A DNA stretch of 38,328 bases, taken from the NCBI GenBank assembly GCA_018822845.1, contig JAHJJD010000053.1, forward strand, positions 1 through 38,328. Reading direction: 5' to 3'. Position 1 is the first letter of the stretch. Each line of letters begins with the position of its first letter. The DNA is from Gammaproteobacteria bacterium (GTDB lineage: Bacteria; Pseudomonadota; Gammaproteobacteria; Thiotrichales; Thiotrichaceae). Both the position numbers and the translations under genes were made by a program. Shown here one piece after another: positions 19,461-28,560 of the stretch. The notes beneath the pieces are model-generated. The model did not search any database. It saw only the letters and a list, made by a program, of their open reading frames with translations, and was not told the DNA's origin.

Positions 19461-20204
19461 ATGGCGACATTGGCAGGAAAGGTAGCATTGCTCACAGGTG
19501 CTGCCCGACGCATCGGTGCGGAAATCGCCCGCATATTGCACGCAGCAGGCGCAAACGTGGTGATCCACTACCGCAGTTCATCACGGGATGCAGAAACACT
19601 ACAGTCAGAACTGAATGCACTCAGGCCGGATTCCTGTTTTCTGGTGCAGGGCGATTTGCTGGATGTGGCCACTATTCCCCGCATCATGCAGCAAACACTG
19701 GAACAAACCGGGCGGCTGGATGTATTGGTCAACAATGCGTCATCGTTCTACCCTACACCACTGGATACCCTGACGGAACAGCAGTTCGACGACCTGATTG
19801 GCACCAACCTGAAAGCACCGTTGTTCATGGCGCAGGCTGCCTCGCCGCATTTACAGCTTACGCATGGCTGCATTATCAACATCGTCGACATTCACGGATT
19901 CCGCCCATTGAAAGATTACCCCGCTTATTGCGTGGCGAAAGCAGGTTTGCTGATGCTGACCCAGTCCCTTGCCCGCGAACTGGGGCCGACAGTGCGGGTG
20001 AATGGTGTAGCCCCCGGTGCCATCCTGTGGCCGGAAATGAGCGAAAACCATGCCATGCATGCCGACATTGTGGCCAAGACTGCCCTGCAACGCGAGGGCA
20101 GCCCGCAAGATATTGCCAAAACGGTATTGTTTCTGGTGCGGGATGCCGACTATATCACCGGTCAGGTAATTCCGGTGGATGGTGGCCGAATGCTAAACCA
20201 TTAG
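19461..20204 (+). CDS. Pteridine reductase-like SDR
   Basis: This 247-residue short-chain dehydrogenase probably reduces dihydropterin or dihydrofolate with NADPH. The N-terminal motif TGAARRIGAEIARILHAAG, with its Arg-Arg, marks the pteridine-reductase (PTR1/FolM) branch. NNASSFYPTPL is also typical of it, and NIVDIHG has Asp where most SDRs have Ser. The catalytic pair is in YPAYCVAKAGL, and the end VIPVDGGRMLNH is canonical. The ATG at 19461 with AGAAGG upstream is preferred. An in-frame ATG at 19425 would add 12 residues before the usual beta-strand. Its last 3 bp overlap the convergent rfaH stop. Confidence 0.87.
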   Translation: MATLAGKVALLTGAARRIGAEIARILHAAGANVVIHYRSSSRDAETLQSELNALRPDSCFLVQGDLLDVATIPRIMQQTLEQTGRLDVLVNNASSFYPTPLDTLTEQQFDDLIGTNLKAPLFMAQAASPHLQLTHGCIINIVDIHGFRPLKDYPAYCVAKAGLLMLTQSLARELGPTVRVNGVAPGAILWPEMSENHAMHADIVAKTALQREGSPQDIAKTVLFLVRDADYITGQVIPVDGGRMLNH

Positions 20205-20728
20205 GCAACCAGCAAATGGGCCGGGGAAATGCTCAGTTTGCTGGGGCGTTGTGCTTGCAGGATTTGCAACAAAATGATTGCGCGGTTTTCACCATCATAG
20301 TGCTGGAACATGGCTTTAAGACCCCGAAAAGGCCCTTCTGTGATAATGACTTCTTCGCCTTTGTGGAAACGGTCAAGGTCAATTGCACGTTCGCCCAATA
20401 CGTCTTCCTGGGCTTTCAAGGCTTCGATCAGGGAATTTGGAACGGCAGTCGGCAAGTTGAGTGTGCCAAAACGCACAAAACTGGCGACTCCGAGTGTGGA
20501 GCGGATAGGCGACCAGTTGTCTTCCACCCCGTTGTCAAGACTAATGAACATGTAACGAGGGAACAGCGACTCAGTGCGGGTCACCATCTTGCCCCGGCAT
20601 CTGTGCAAACGCTTGGCCAATGGACGGTAAACTTCGTACCCTTGTCTGTCCAGATTGGTTTCTGCCAGTTCATCTTTGTGCGGTTTGCTGGTTAGCAGAT
20701 ACCAGTTTCTTTGTATTTCTTGCATCAT
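20201..20728 (-). CDS. rfaH: Transcription antitermination/translation factor RfaH
   Basis: RfaH is a NusG paralogue that binds paused RNA polymerase at ops sites and promotes expression of long polysaccharide, LPS or secretion operons. The 175-residue product has the NusG N-terminal block RNWYLLTSKPHKDELAETNL, the RfaH-typical SLFPRYMFISL, and IRSTLGVASFVRFG. The C-terminal KOW region is GEEVIITEGPFRGLKAMF. The start at 20728 (MMQEIQRNWYLL) is chosen because the NWY block normally lies within about ten residues of the N-terminus. I see no ops-like GGCGGTAG ahead of any operon here, so its targets are elsewhere. Confidence 0.9.
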   Translation of the reverse strand: MMQEIQRNWYLLTSKPHKDELAETNLDRQGYEVYRPLAKRLHRCRGKMVTRTESLFPRYMFISLDNGVEDNWSPIRSTLGVASFVRFGTLNLPTAVPNSLIEALKAQEDVLGERAIDLDRFHKGEEVIITEGPFRGLKAMFQHYDGENRAIILLQILQAQRPSKLSISPAHLLVA

Positions 20729-20814
20729 GGTTTTGATGTTACCTTTCTTACATCTTACAGAAACAACCATCCCTTCCTCAGGTTGTTGCCCTTGCTTGGA
20801 CTTCTTTTGATATT

Positions 20815-20843
20815 AGCCTAGAGGCATAGATAGAGTGAGTCAA
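20815..20843 (-). promoter_or_regulatory. Candidate sigma-70 promoter for rfaH
   Basis: On the minus strand TTGACT (20843-20838) is followed after 17 bp by TAGGCT (20820-20815), about 87 bp before the rfaH start. Spacing is ideal and the -35 is strong, but the -10 is only half matched. The rest of the 20729-20980 gap is AT-rich towards the ABC operon and shows no further clear element. Confidence 0.35.
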
Positions 20844-20980
20844 TGTGGAAAATTCCAGGGTTGTTCCTATTTCATACATGCGATCGTATACTTTCGCTGC
20901 AAACAACAAGGCTTAATAAAATCAGTTTTTTATGATAATAAGTAATTTAAATAATTCAAAAATCACAAGGTACGGAAATC

Positions 20981-21733
20981 ATGACAGATAATCAGGATGT
21001 ACTGGTTGCGGCAACGGGGCTGTCGCGCTATTACAGTGAGCATTGCGCTGTCGATCGTCTGGACGTGCAACTGCATAAAGGCGAGGTGCTGGGTTTGCTG
21101 GGTCCAAATGGCGCTGGAAAATCAACCACCATGCAGATGCTGACCGGCAATCTTGCCCCGACTGCTGGTGAAATCCGCATCCGTGGCATTGACCTGCTGG
21201 ACGAACCACGCAAGGCCAAGCAACAAATCGGCTACTTACCCGAACAGCCCCCCGTTTACCGCGACCTGACGGTGGGTGAATACCTGTATTACTGTGCCCG
21301 TTTGCGTAACGTGCCAGCGGCACAGCGCAAGGATGCAGTGGAACGCGCCAGTGAACGCTGTGGCCTGAAGGATGTGGGCAAGCGCCTGATTGGCAACCTT
21401 TCCAAAGGCTACCGCCAGCGGGTCGGGATTGCGCAGGCCATTTTGCACAACCCGGCAGTCGTGATTCTTGACGAACCCACTGTCGGCCTTGACCCTATCC
21501 AGATCCGCGAAATCCGCCGCCTGATCCGTGAACTGGGGCGGGAACACGGCATTATCCTTTCCACCCACATCCTGCCGGAAGTGCAGGCGGTGTGTGACCG
21601 GGTGCAAATCCTCAACCGGGGCAAAACCGTGTTCAACGATACCTTGCAAGGGGTTGAATCGCTGGAACAGGTGTTTTTCGACCTGATTTTCCGCGAATCC
21701 GATGAGGCATTGTCTGGGGAGGAGGCTGCATGA
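20981..21733 (+). CDS. ABC transporter ATP-binding protein, GldA-like
   Basis: This is the ATPase of a four-gene ABC system. The 250-residue product has Walker A GLLGPNGAGKSTTMQML, Q-loop YLPEQPPVYRDLTVGEYL, signature LSKGYRQRVGIAQA, Walker B VVILDEPTVGLDP and the switch His in ILSTHILPEV. YLPEQPP and LSKGYRQRV are typical of the GldA/NatA-like exporters. A GGA lies 5 nt before the ATG. It overlaps the permease gene by ATGA. The cargo is unknown. In Bacteroidetes the related GldAFG system is tied to gliding, but homologues occur in many non-gliders. Confidence 0.9.
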   Translation: MTDNQDVLVAATGLSRYYSEHCAVDRLDVQLHKGEVLGLLGPNGAGKSTTMQMLTGNLAPTAGEIRIRGIDLLDEPRKAKQQIGYLPEQPPVYRDLTVGEYLYYCARLRNVPAAQRKDAVERASERCGLKDVGKRLIGNLSKGYRQRVGIAQAILHNPAVVILDEPTVGLDPIQIREIRRLIRELGREHGIILSTHILPEVQAVCDRVQILNRGKTVFNDTLQGVESLEQVFFDLIFRESDEALSGEEAA

Positions 21734-22491
21734 ACGCTATCTGGGCTATTGCCAGTACGGAATTCCGCCGCATGTTCGTCTCGCCGCTGGCATGGAGCAT
21801 TCTGGCGGTGGTGCAATTCATTCTTGCATGGATTTTTCTATTGGGTTTGCAGGAATACCTGACCCAGATCCAGCCGATGTCTACCGGGATGGAAGACCCG
21901 CCGGGCGTCAGCGACCTGGTGGTTTCCGCGCTGTATTTGTGGGCGGGCATCATCATGCTGGCGGTCATGCCGCTGATGACCATGCGCCAGTTTGCGGAAG
22001 AACGCATGAACCAGACGCTGGCGCTGCTGACTTCCTCGCCGCTTTCCAGTACCCAGATCGTGCTGGGGAAATACTTCGGTTTGCTGCTATTCGTGTTGCT
22101 CATGATCGGCCTGTTGAGCCTGATGCCATTATCGTTGGCGCTGGGAACCCAACTGGACTGGGGAATGCTGGCGGCAGCAGTGGTGGGGCTGACGTTATTG
22201 CTGGCTTCATTTGCTGCGGCGGGCCTGTTCCTGTCGGCGCTGGCCAGGCAGCCGGTGATTGCGGCAGTGACGACTTTCGGGCTGCTGCTGTTTCTGGTGA
22301 TCCTGTACATTTCCGGCAGTTCGCAGGCAGCGGGCAGCGAGGTGTTCGTGTACCTGTCGCATTTCGGCCATTTCCTGTCGTTTCTGGAGGGTATGTTCGA
22401 CAGCAGCGATCTGGTGTATTACCTGCTGTTCATCGGCGGGTTCCTGATCCTGACCATCCGCAAACTCGACAATGACCGGTTACAGGGGTGA
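21730..22491 (+). CDS. ABC-2 type permease, GldF-like
   Basis: This 253-residue membrane protein has six or so helices. It begins with the type-2 permease pattern IASTEFRRMFVSPLAWSILA, followed by a periplasmic loop and LMTMRQFAEERMNQTLALL. That conserved coupling-helix region (TSSPLSSTQIVLGKYFG) is shared by GldF and NosY-like permeases. It overlaps the ATPase gene by ATGA and is 6 bp before the GldG-like gene, so all four genes should be one transcript. Confidence 0.88.
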   Translation: MNAIWAIASTEFRRMFVSPLAWSILAVVQFILAWIFLLGLQEYLTQIQPMSTGMEDPPGVSDLVVSALYLWAGIIMLAVMPLMTMRQFAEERMNQTLALLTSSPLSSTQIVLGKYFGLLLFVLLMIGLLSLMPLSLALGTQLDWGMLAAAVVGLTLLLASFAAAGLFLSALARQPVIAAVTTFGLLLFLVILYISGSSQAAGSEVFVYLSHFGHFLSFLEGMFDSSDLVYYLLFIGGFLILTIRKLDNDRLQG

Positions 22492-22497
22492 AACAGC

Positions 22498-23964
22498 ATG
22501 AAAATGAGTAAAACTGCCCATCGCTGGATCGGGCTGCAAAATGGTATTTTTTACCTGCTGTTCATGCTTGCCATCGGTCTGTTGGGTTGGCTCGGGCATC
22601 AATACAAACTGGAAGCGGACTGGACGTATGGCAGCCGCAACAGCCTTTCCCAGCCGACCCAGACCTTGCTGAAAACGCTGGACAAGCCGCTGAAATTTAT
22701 CGCCTACATCCCCGACAACCTTGCGTTGCAAGACCAGTTGAGCAAGATCGTCGACAAATACAAACGGGTAAAGGCCGACACTACGCTGGAATTCGTCAAC
22801 CCTGATCTTGACCCGGTGCGGGCGAAGCAGGACGGTATCGACTCGTCCGGCCAGCTTGCCATCCATCTGGGCGAGAAAAGCGAAGTGGTGGAAGAAACCG
22901 GTGAAAGCATCATCGCCAACGCCATCCAGCGCATGAGCCGGGGTGGGGAGCGGCTGGTAGTGTTTCTGGAAGGCCACGGCGAGCGCAATCCGCTTTCCAG
23001 TGAGTCCAATGGCATGTCGCAACTGGTGGCAGCCTTGCAGCGCAATGGCTTCAAGATTCAGCCGCATAATCTGGTTCGCACCCAGTCGGTTCCGCAGAAT
23101 GCCAGTTTCGTGGTCATTGCTTCCCCACAGCAGGATTTGCTACCCGGCGAAGTGGACGTACTGAAACGCTATGTGGAGCAGGGCGGCAACCTGCTGTGGC
23201 TGCAAGACCCCGGTGGCCTGCATGGTTTGCAAGGGCTGGAGGAATTGCTGGGCGTACAGGTGTTCGATGGCACCATCATCGATGCCAATGAAACCCTGCA
23301 AGCACTGCTGGGCATCAATCACCCGGCGGTCGTGCCAGTGGTCGATTATGGCAAGTCCCCAATCGTGCAAAAGCTGGATGGCGTGCAAACCCTGTTCCCG
23401 TTCGCCACCATGGTTGCGCGTGATCCAATGGCTGGCGAAAAGGATGGCTCACTGATCTGGCAGGCGGATGAATTCCTCAATACCCTGCCGACCAGTTGGC
23501 TGGAAACCAGTGGTACGCTGGAGGGGGCAGTCAAATTTGATGAGGGCGGTGGCGATCAGGCCGGGCCATTGCCGATTGGTATTGCGCTTACCCGCCCGCT
23601 GGAGGGGGGGGAGTTGGCTTCGACTCCGCTCAGCCAACGGGAAGGTTCGGTCGCTGAAGGGCCAGCCCTGAGCGGAGTCGAAGGGAGTCGAAGCGAACAG
23701 CGGGCGGTGGTGCTCGGCGACAGTGATTTCATGCTCAACAGTTTTGTTGGGCACGGGGCAAACCTTGATCTGGCCAGCAATATTTTCAACTGGCTGAGCG
23801 CTGACGATAATCTGTTGCAAGTACCCGTCAACCGCGCCCCGGATACGCAAATGGAATTGGGGGAAACCAGTGGCGTGATTCTCGCCAGTTTCTTCCTGCT
23901 GGTATTGCCCGCCGGTCTGTTGCTGGCGGGTGTCCTGATCTGGTGGCGCAGGAGGAAACGCTGA
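22498..23964 (+). CDS. GldG-like ABC auxiliary protein
   Basis: The 488-residue product has one N-terminal membrane helix (about residues 17-35), a large periplasmic region and a C-terminal helix ending in WWRRRKR. The segments NSLSQPTQTLLKTLDKPLKF and VVFLEGHGERNP match the GldG/ABC_transp_aux family. The latter marks the start of an IFT52/GATase-like fold. Residues about 372-401 are encoded by a palindromic repeat (LASTPLSQREGSVAEGPALS and following) just before the conserved RAVVLGDSDFMLNSF. The overlap with the next gene is TGATG. It is presumably a periplasmic partner of the exporter; its ligand is unknown. Confidence 0.85.
   Translation: MKMSKTAHRWIGLQNGIFYLLFMLAIGLLGWLGHQYKLEADWTYGSRNSLSQPTQTLLKTLDKPLKFIAYIPDNLALQDQLSKIVDKYKRVKADTTLEFVNPDLDPVRAKQDGIDSSGQLAIHLGEKSEVVEETGESIIANAIQRMSRGGERLVVFLEGHGERNPLSSESNGMSQLVAALQRNGFKIQPHNLVRTQSVPQNASFVVIASPQQDLLPGEVDVLKRYVEQGGNLLWLQDPGGLHGLQGLEELLGVQVFDGTIIDANETLQALLGINHPAVVPVVDYGKSPIVQKLDGVQTLFPFATMVARDPMAGEKDGSLIWQADEFLNTLPTSWLETSGTLEGAVKFDEGGGDQAGPLPIGIALTRPLEGGELASTPLSQREGSVAEGPALSGVEGSRSEQRAVVLGDSDFMLNSFVGHGANLDLASNIFNWLSADDNLLQVPVNRAPDTQMELGETSGVILASFFLLVLPAGLLLAGVLIWWRRRKR
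23611..23699. repeat. Inverted repeat inserted in frame in the gldG-like gene
   Basis: CTTCGACTCCGCTCAG (23618-23633) and its exact reverse complement (23668-23683) flank 34 bp. A further partial copy of the arm follows (GGAGTCGAAGCG). This is a different sequence family from the C/G-run repeats. It encodes about 30 residues without a stop. Confidence 0.8.
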
Positions 23965-24770
23965 TGGCTGGTAGTGCACAATCCCGCCGCCTGTTCCTCA
24001 ACCTTGCCATGTTGCTATTGGTGGCGGGATTGGGTGGCTTTGTCTGGTGGCAGGCAAACCAGCCGCAACAGCAGCCGGATACACTGATTTCCCTGACCCG
24101 CGCGGATATTACCCGCATCGCGATTACCCGCCATTCCGGTAACGGGAAGCCCGACATTATCCGGCTGGAACGCGCTGGTGAACAGTGGCGGATGCTGGAG
24201 CCTGTGCAGATGCCCGCCAACCCCGCCCGTATCAGCCAGCTTTTTACCTTGCTGGATGAAGCGGTGGAGGCCAGTTACGACGCCGCAGGCAAGGATCTGC
24301 AACAGTATGGGCTGGAGCTGCCCGCAGTCAGCCTGGTGCTCAATGATGTCAGCCTGCTGTTCGGTGCGGAAAACCCTGTTTCCAACAAGCGCTACATCCT
24401 GACTGGTGGCAAGATCAGGCTGGTGTCGGAAGCGGTGTATGGATTGTTGAACGGTGAAGCGCTGGATCTGGTTTCCCTCAAACTGGTGCCGGAAGGGCGC
24501 AGCGTCAAGTCAGTAAGCCTACCGGAAGGCTACGCCAGCAAGGCGGAAACCTTGCGGAACTGGCAGTCTGCCGATGCTGTCCGGCTGGAAAAGCTGGAGG
24601 GCAAGCCTGATGGCAAGCAGCAGGTTACGCTGGCGCTGGATGATGGCAGCTCACGGGTGTTCGTCGTACTGCCGGGTGATGGTGATCTGGTGCTGGCGAA
24701 TGAAGCACTCGGTATCCGCTACATTCTGCCGGAAACGCAGCATTCTAACCTGTTTCCGACGGGGCAGTGA
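23964..24770 (+). CDS. DUF4340 domain-containing protein
   Basis: This 268-residue protein has an N-terminal membrane anchor ([20 protein letters not shown]) and a periplasmic domain of repeated beta elements. [36 protein letters not shown] and [13 protein letters not shown] are typical of DUF4340. Such proteins regularly follow GldG-like genes in proteobacterial ABC loci. Its stop codon lies 26 bp inside the 3' end of the convergent kinase gene. The function is unknown; a role as periplasmic scaffold of the exporter is inference. Confidence 0.85.
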   Translation: MAGSAQSRRLFLNLAMLLLVAGLGGFVWWQANQPQQQPDTLISLTRADITRIAITRHSGNGKPDIIRLERAGEQWRMLEPVQMPANPARISQLFTLLDEAVEASYDAAGKDLQQYGLELPAVSLVLNDVSLLFGAENPVSNKRYILTGGKIRLVSEAVYGLLNGEALDLVSLKLVPEGRSVKSVSLPEGYASKAETLRNWQSADAVRLEKLEGKPDGKQQVTLALDDGSSRVFVVLPGDGDLVLANEALGIRYILPETQHSNLFPTGQ

Positions 24771-26400
24771 CCAGCACCAGTTCGATCAGGGAGAGTAGTT
24801 CTGCCGGTTTGAAGGGTTTGGCGAGAAACTCGTCCATCCCGGCGGCAAAACAGGCTTCCCGGTCGCGATCCAGCGCATTGGCAGTCAGGGCGATGATGGG
24901 GGTGTGGCGTGCTGCGCCGCTTTCCTGCTGGCGGATCTGACGGGTGGCTTCCAGCCCGTCCATGATCGGCATTTGCACATCCATCAGGATCAGGTCGGGG
25001 TGCTGGCTTGCCCAGGTTTCGACGCCTTGCTGGCCATTTTCCGCAATGATCACTTCATAACTGGCCTGTTGCAGTATGCGCATTGCCAGCAGTCGGTTCA
25101 CTATATTGTCTTCTACCAGCAGGATTTTGCAGGCAGATGGTTGCAGGTTGCACGCTGGTTCAACGGGTGGTGGGCTGGTTTGCACCTCAGCCGTTGTGAA
25201 CAGCAGGGAAAAGCGGAACAGGCTGCCCTGGCCGGGGGTGCTTTCCAGTTCCAGTTTGCCGCCCATCAGTTTGACCAGTTGGGCTGCGATGGTCAGACCC
25301 AGCCCGGTTCCACCGTGGCGGCGGGTAACGGAGCTATCCGCTTGCTGGAAAGCCTTGAAAATGCTGCCCTGCTGTTCCGGCGCAATACCGATGCCGGTGT
25401 CACGCACGGCGAAAAGCAGGCGTACCTGCCCGGCTGGTGCTTCCGGCTGACGCTGGATGTTGAGGTCGATGCTGCCGGTTTTGGTGAATTTCACGGCATT
25501 GCCAAGCAGATGTGAAAGCACTTCGTGCAGGCGTTTGGCATCTCCTTTCAGTTCACAGGGGACCCGGCTGTCTATCTGGTAATTCATTTCCAGCAGCTTG
25601 AGCCGGGCCTGTTCGCGGTGGGGAATGATGCATTCGCGCACCAGTGAATGCAGGGCGAACGGGGCTTTTTCCAGTTCCAGCGTACCTGCTTCCATGCGGG
25701 AAAAGTCGAGAATCTGGTTGATGATGCTGAGCAGGTTGTTGGCGGAACCCTGCACGATATTCAGGTATTCGCGTTGGGTCGGGTTAAGGTCGGTGTGCAT
25801 GGTCAGATCCGTCATGCCGATGATGCCATTCATGGGCGTGCGGATTTCGTGGCTGATCATGGCGAGGAATTCGCTTTTGGCCTTGCTGGCCTGTTCGGCG
25901 GCATCACGCGCTGCGATGGCTTGCAGTCGGGTGGTGGCGAGGGCTTCATGGTTGAGGCAGGCGATACAGGCCGTATCCAGCCGTTTCATGATGGGGCCAA
26001 GCGCCAGCAGCCACATGGGGGAAAACGGCTTGTCGCGCAGGATGACCAGCAGGCCGTTATTGCCAATGGGCAGGAAATGGTAGTGGCTGCCTGCGTCCTC
26101 GGTGATTTCCCCCGGTTTACTAATCTGCCAGTGTCCGCTGGCGATACGGGTAATATGGGCATCCAGTTCGGGCAGCTTTTCGGCCAGCGGTGCATGCAGG
26201 CGCGGGTAACTATGGCAGGGTTGGTGATCGGTGGCGGTGAATGGCGTGCTGGGGTACAGCCACACGTAGGCGCTACGGCAGTTCAACAGGCGCAGGGCTG
26301 GGTAGAGGAACTTGCGCAGCATGGCGTGCAGTTCCAGATCCTGCCCGATTAGCAGTGCCAATGCGTACTGGATGGAAACGAGCTGGTTGCTTTCCTTCAT
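24745..26400 (-). CDS. Hybrid sensor histidine kinase/response regulator, cytosolic
   Basis: The 551-residue kinase shows no membrane helices. The N-terminal 150 residues look like a divergent GAF-type sensor region. A coiled coil ([20 protein letters not shown]) leads to the HisKA box [14 protein letters not shown]. The ATPase has N box [10 protein letters not shown] and G boxes [12 protein letters not shown] and [10 protein letters not shown]. The C-terminal receiver has the phospho-acceptor Asp in [20 protein letters not shown]. The ATG overlaps the FIST gene stop (ATGA), so the two proteins are made together. FIST proteins of the NosP type inhibit or tune such hybrid kinases in response to nitric oxide, which would explain the soluble kinase. 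No output regulator is adjacent. Confidence 0.9.
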   Translation of the reverse strand: MKESNQLVSIQYALALLIGQDLELHAMLRKFLYPALRLLNCRSAYVWLYPSTPFTATDHQPCHSYPRLHAPLAEKLPELDAHITRIASGHWQISKPGEITEDAGSHYHFLPIGNNGLLVILRDKPFSPMWLLALGPIMKRLDTACIACLNHEALATTRLQAIAARDAAEQASKAKSEFLAMISHEIRTPMNGIIGMTDLTMHTDLNPTQREYLNIVQGSANNLLSIINQILDFSRMEAGTLELEKAPFALHSLVRECIIPHREQARLKLLEMNYQIDSRVPCELKGDAKRLHEVLSHLLGNAVKFTKTGSIDLNIQRQPEAPAGQVRLLFAVRDTGIGIAPEQQGSIFKAFQQADSSVTRRHGGTGLGLTIAAQLVKLMGGKLELESTPGQGSLFRFSLLFTTAEVQTSPPPVEPACNLQPSACKILLVEDNIVNRLLAMRILQQASYEVIIAENGQQGVETWASQHPDLILMDVQMPIMDGLEATRQIRQQESGAARHTPIIALTANALDRDREACFAAGMDEFLAKPFKPAELLSLIELVLVTAPSETG

Positions 26401-27548
26401 GACCGTTTCCCCTGTGGTGGAGTGACGCCAAGCACGATGGCCTTGTTGTGGATTTCCAGGCAGGATTTCCCGTTATTGGCGATTTCACCGAGTGTGATGG
26501 CACCGATGACGGGGGTATCAGCAGGCAGGGCGGCCAGGATGCTTGCCATTTCCTCGCTGAAGTGTTCCCCGAGAAAAGCGGCGCGGCTGGCGCACTCAAA
26601 CAGGAAGGCTGGTGTGTTGTCTGCCCCATTGATTGTTGCGGCTTGTACGCACTGGCGGGCGGCATTGAGTATCTCGTTTGCCTGGCCCTTGAGGATGTAC
26701 AGCATGTGGTTGAGCGGAATTTCGCCTACACAGACCAGTTTATTGCCTGCGCGTAGCAGGGGGGAACGTACCAGTATGTCGCCTTCCAGCTTTTCCAGCC
26801 CGAAGGGGTAGGTTCCGGCACATTCAAACAGCAATGATTCCTGGCAGCGCTTGTCGCCATCAGCTTCCAGCACTTTACGGTAGACCTCGAATGCGGGCAG
26901 GTAATCCAGCGTGGTAATCACGTTGTTGTAAGCGCCCGTGACCAGAAACGGGCCAGCAAACTTGCGCCAGCCGTGCCCGACGCCAATTTCCATAGGCAGG
27001 CCAATGGCGGTTATTTGCGCGCAATCCTGCAACAGGCCAGCGTTGCTGAACAGGCATGGCACAGGCTCCAGACCGAGGCAGCCAGCACCACCACCAAGGT
27101 AGCGGCAGGTGTCGCCGACGATTTCGTACAGGCTTTCCAGCACGGCGGCAATCCGTTTGCCTGCGCTGTCAACCAGTGTCATGAGGGTGCTGCCGGGCGG
27201 AATGTCAGCGGCGAATGCGTCAATTGCGTTGGTGAAATCCTGGTCTTCGGCAGAAATATTGTTGATATGCCGCACCATGACGGTTTGCGGCAGGCCGTAT
27301 ACGATGCTACCGCGCTCCATGCGGGTTCCATGCGCCAGTATTTGCGGGAAAATGCCGCCAAACACGGGAACAGATAATGAGCGCAGTTTGTGATCCAGTT
27401 GTGCGGGGGTGAATCCGTTGGTGGCGCTGGCCAGCAGCAACAGGCTTTTTGCGCCAGCGGCAATGGCTGCGTCGATGTGCTGGAACAAGCTGTCAACGGA
27501 ACCGGCGGTATCCGTCAACAGCACGCTGGAGAATGGCTGCTTGTGCAT
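26397..27548 (-). CDS. FIST-domain sensor protein, NosP-like candidate
   Basis: This 383-residue protein has FIST N and FIST C domains, cytosolic ligand-sensing modules. Typical stretches are [50 protein letters not shown] and, near the end, [20 protein letters not shown] followed by HNKAIVLGV. It is translationally coupled to a hybrid histidine kinase. That arrangement and the length fit NosP, a haem-binding NO sensor encoded next to its kinase in Pseudomonas, Vibrio and Legionella. I cannot confirm the haem ligand from sequence alone. Amino-acid or other small-molecule sensing remains possible. The ATG at 27548 is preferred to the TTG at 27578; neither has a clear ribosome-binding site. Confidence 0.82.
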   Translation of the reverse strand: MHKQPFSSVLLTDTAGSVDSLFQHIDAAIAAGAKSLLLLASATNGFTPAQLDHKLRSLSVPVFGGIFPQILAHGTRMERGSIVYGLPQTVMVRHINNISAEDQDFTNAIDAFAADIPPGSTLMTLVDSAGKRIAAVLESLYEIVGDTCRYLGGGAGCLGLEPVPCLFSNAGLLQDCAQITAIGLPMEIGVGHGWRKFAGPFLVTGAYNNVITTLDYLPAFEVYRKVLEADGDKRCQESLLFECAGTYPFGLEKLEGDILVRSPLLRAGNKLVCVGEIPLNHMLYILKGQANEILNAARQCVQAATINGADNTPAFLFECASRAAFLGEHFSEEMASILAALPADTPVIGAITLGEIANNGKSCLEIHNKAIVLGVTPPQGKRS

Positions 27549-27652
27549 GCGTTTCACTGTTTTTTTATTGTTTTTCAAGTGTAGCAGGCATTGTAAAGAA
27601 AGCCTGCGCCAGACTGAAGCGCGCTACGATAATCCGTCACTATTGGACAGTT

Positions 27653-28480
27653 TCAGTTGGATGCATGGATCAGTTGGGCGATATTCCACAGTTTGGGGAC
27701 GTATTCCACCGCCGCTTTCAGCGATTTGTCGCCTGGGTTGTCCTGGTGGGCTGCATACAGATTGTGGTAGAAGGCTGAATAGCTGGTTTCCAGCCCCTTG
27801 CTTTGCATATCGGCAAGCATGCGTTTGACGTTGCCTGCGCCCCAGTTGAAAGCGGTAAAGGTCAGCAGCCAGGCATCGGCTTCCGGGAACTTTGCGACAT
27901 TGGCAAAATAGAAATGGTAGCGGTGCAGGTGCACTTGGGCGGCTTGTGTACTGAGTGTTGCATCAGTGCGGATGGTATCGATGTCGCTGGTTTTCAGGCC
28001 GTCGGGAATGTAATCCAGCGTCTGGATTTCGCGGATCACTTCCGGTACCAGTTGCCAGTAGCCATAGTCGGCGGATTTCTTGCCCTTTTTGCCGTGCCAC
28101 TGCGATTCCATATAGGGAATCAGCATGATGCTGTCGGGCATGCCTTGCAGGTCATGCGACTTGACGAAAGGGTAGGAACGCTGGAATGCGTCGTCGTAGA
28201 CGTTGCTGCCCTTGCCGTTACGCCAGGTAATGTCGTTGCGGACTTTTTTGGCTATGTGCAGAAAGTCGTTTTTGCCATTTCCATGCAGGGCGTTATCGAG
28301 GAAAAACTGGAACAGGTCGTGCTGCTTGTGGGCAAGATTCCTGAGTGAAGGTTCGGCTGGAACCTTGTAGGCCACTTTCAGCCATGCTGGTTCATTGGCG
28401 TGGCTGATGGTGGGCAGGCCAGCAAGGGCGAGCGCCAGCAGCAAGGGAAGTCGGGCAAAGCTTGATTTTCCGGGCAGCAT
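27653..28480 (-). CDS. Secreted lysozyme-like lytic transglycosylase
   Basis: A signal peptide (LPLLLALALAGLPTISHA) precedes about 250 residues with an SLT/MltD-like fold. The catalytic Glu is probably that in IMLIPYMESQWHG. The usual GLWQ block appears as SADYGYWQLVPEVIREI, and the third block as WLLTFTAFNWGAGNVKRML. Spacing matches transglycosylases that cleave peptidoglycan glycan strands in the periplasm. Replacement of the common GLWQ by GYWQ and the Lys-rich segment after the catalytic Glu are unusual, so substrate preference may differ. It has no LysM repeats. The gap to the FIST gene is about 100 bp and shows no terminator. Confidence 0.8.
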   Translation of the reverse strand: MLPGKSSFARLPLLLALALAGLPTISHANEPAWLKVAYKVPAEPSLRNLAHKQHDLFQFFLDNALHGNGKNDFLHIAKKVRNDITWRNGKGSNVYDDAFQRSYPFVKSHDLQGMPDSIMLIPYMESQWHGKKGKKSADYGYWQLVPEVIREIQTLDYIPDGLKTSDIDTIRTDATLSTQAAQVHLHRYHFYFANVAKFPEADAWLLTFTAFNWGAGNVKRMLADMQSKGLETSYSAFYHNLYAAHQDNPGDKSLKAAVEYVPKLWNIAQLIHASN

Positions 28481-28560
28481 TTTTGGGTCTTTTTTCTACC
28501 TTAAACAGGCGCTTATTCTAACGAATCCGGGGGGAAAACCTACAAGTTTTGCTGTCTGGA

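Noticed and set aside
20729-20980. ops element for RfaH ahead of the ABC operon
   Set aside because: No GGCGGTAG-like sequence is present in the gap, so the ABC operon is not an obvious RfaH target.
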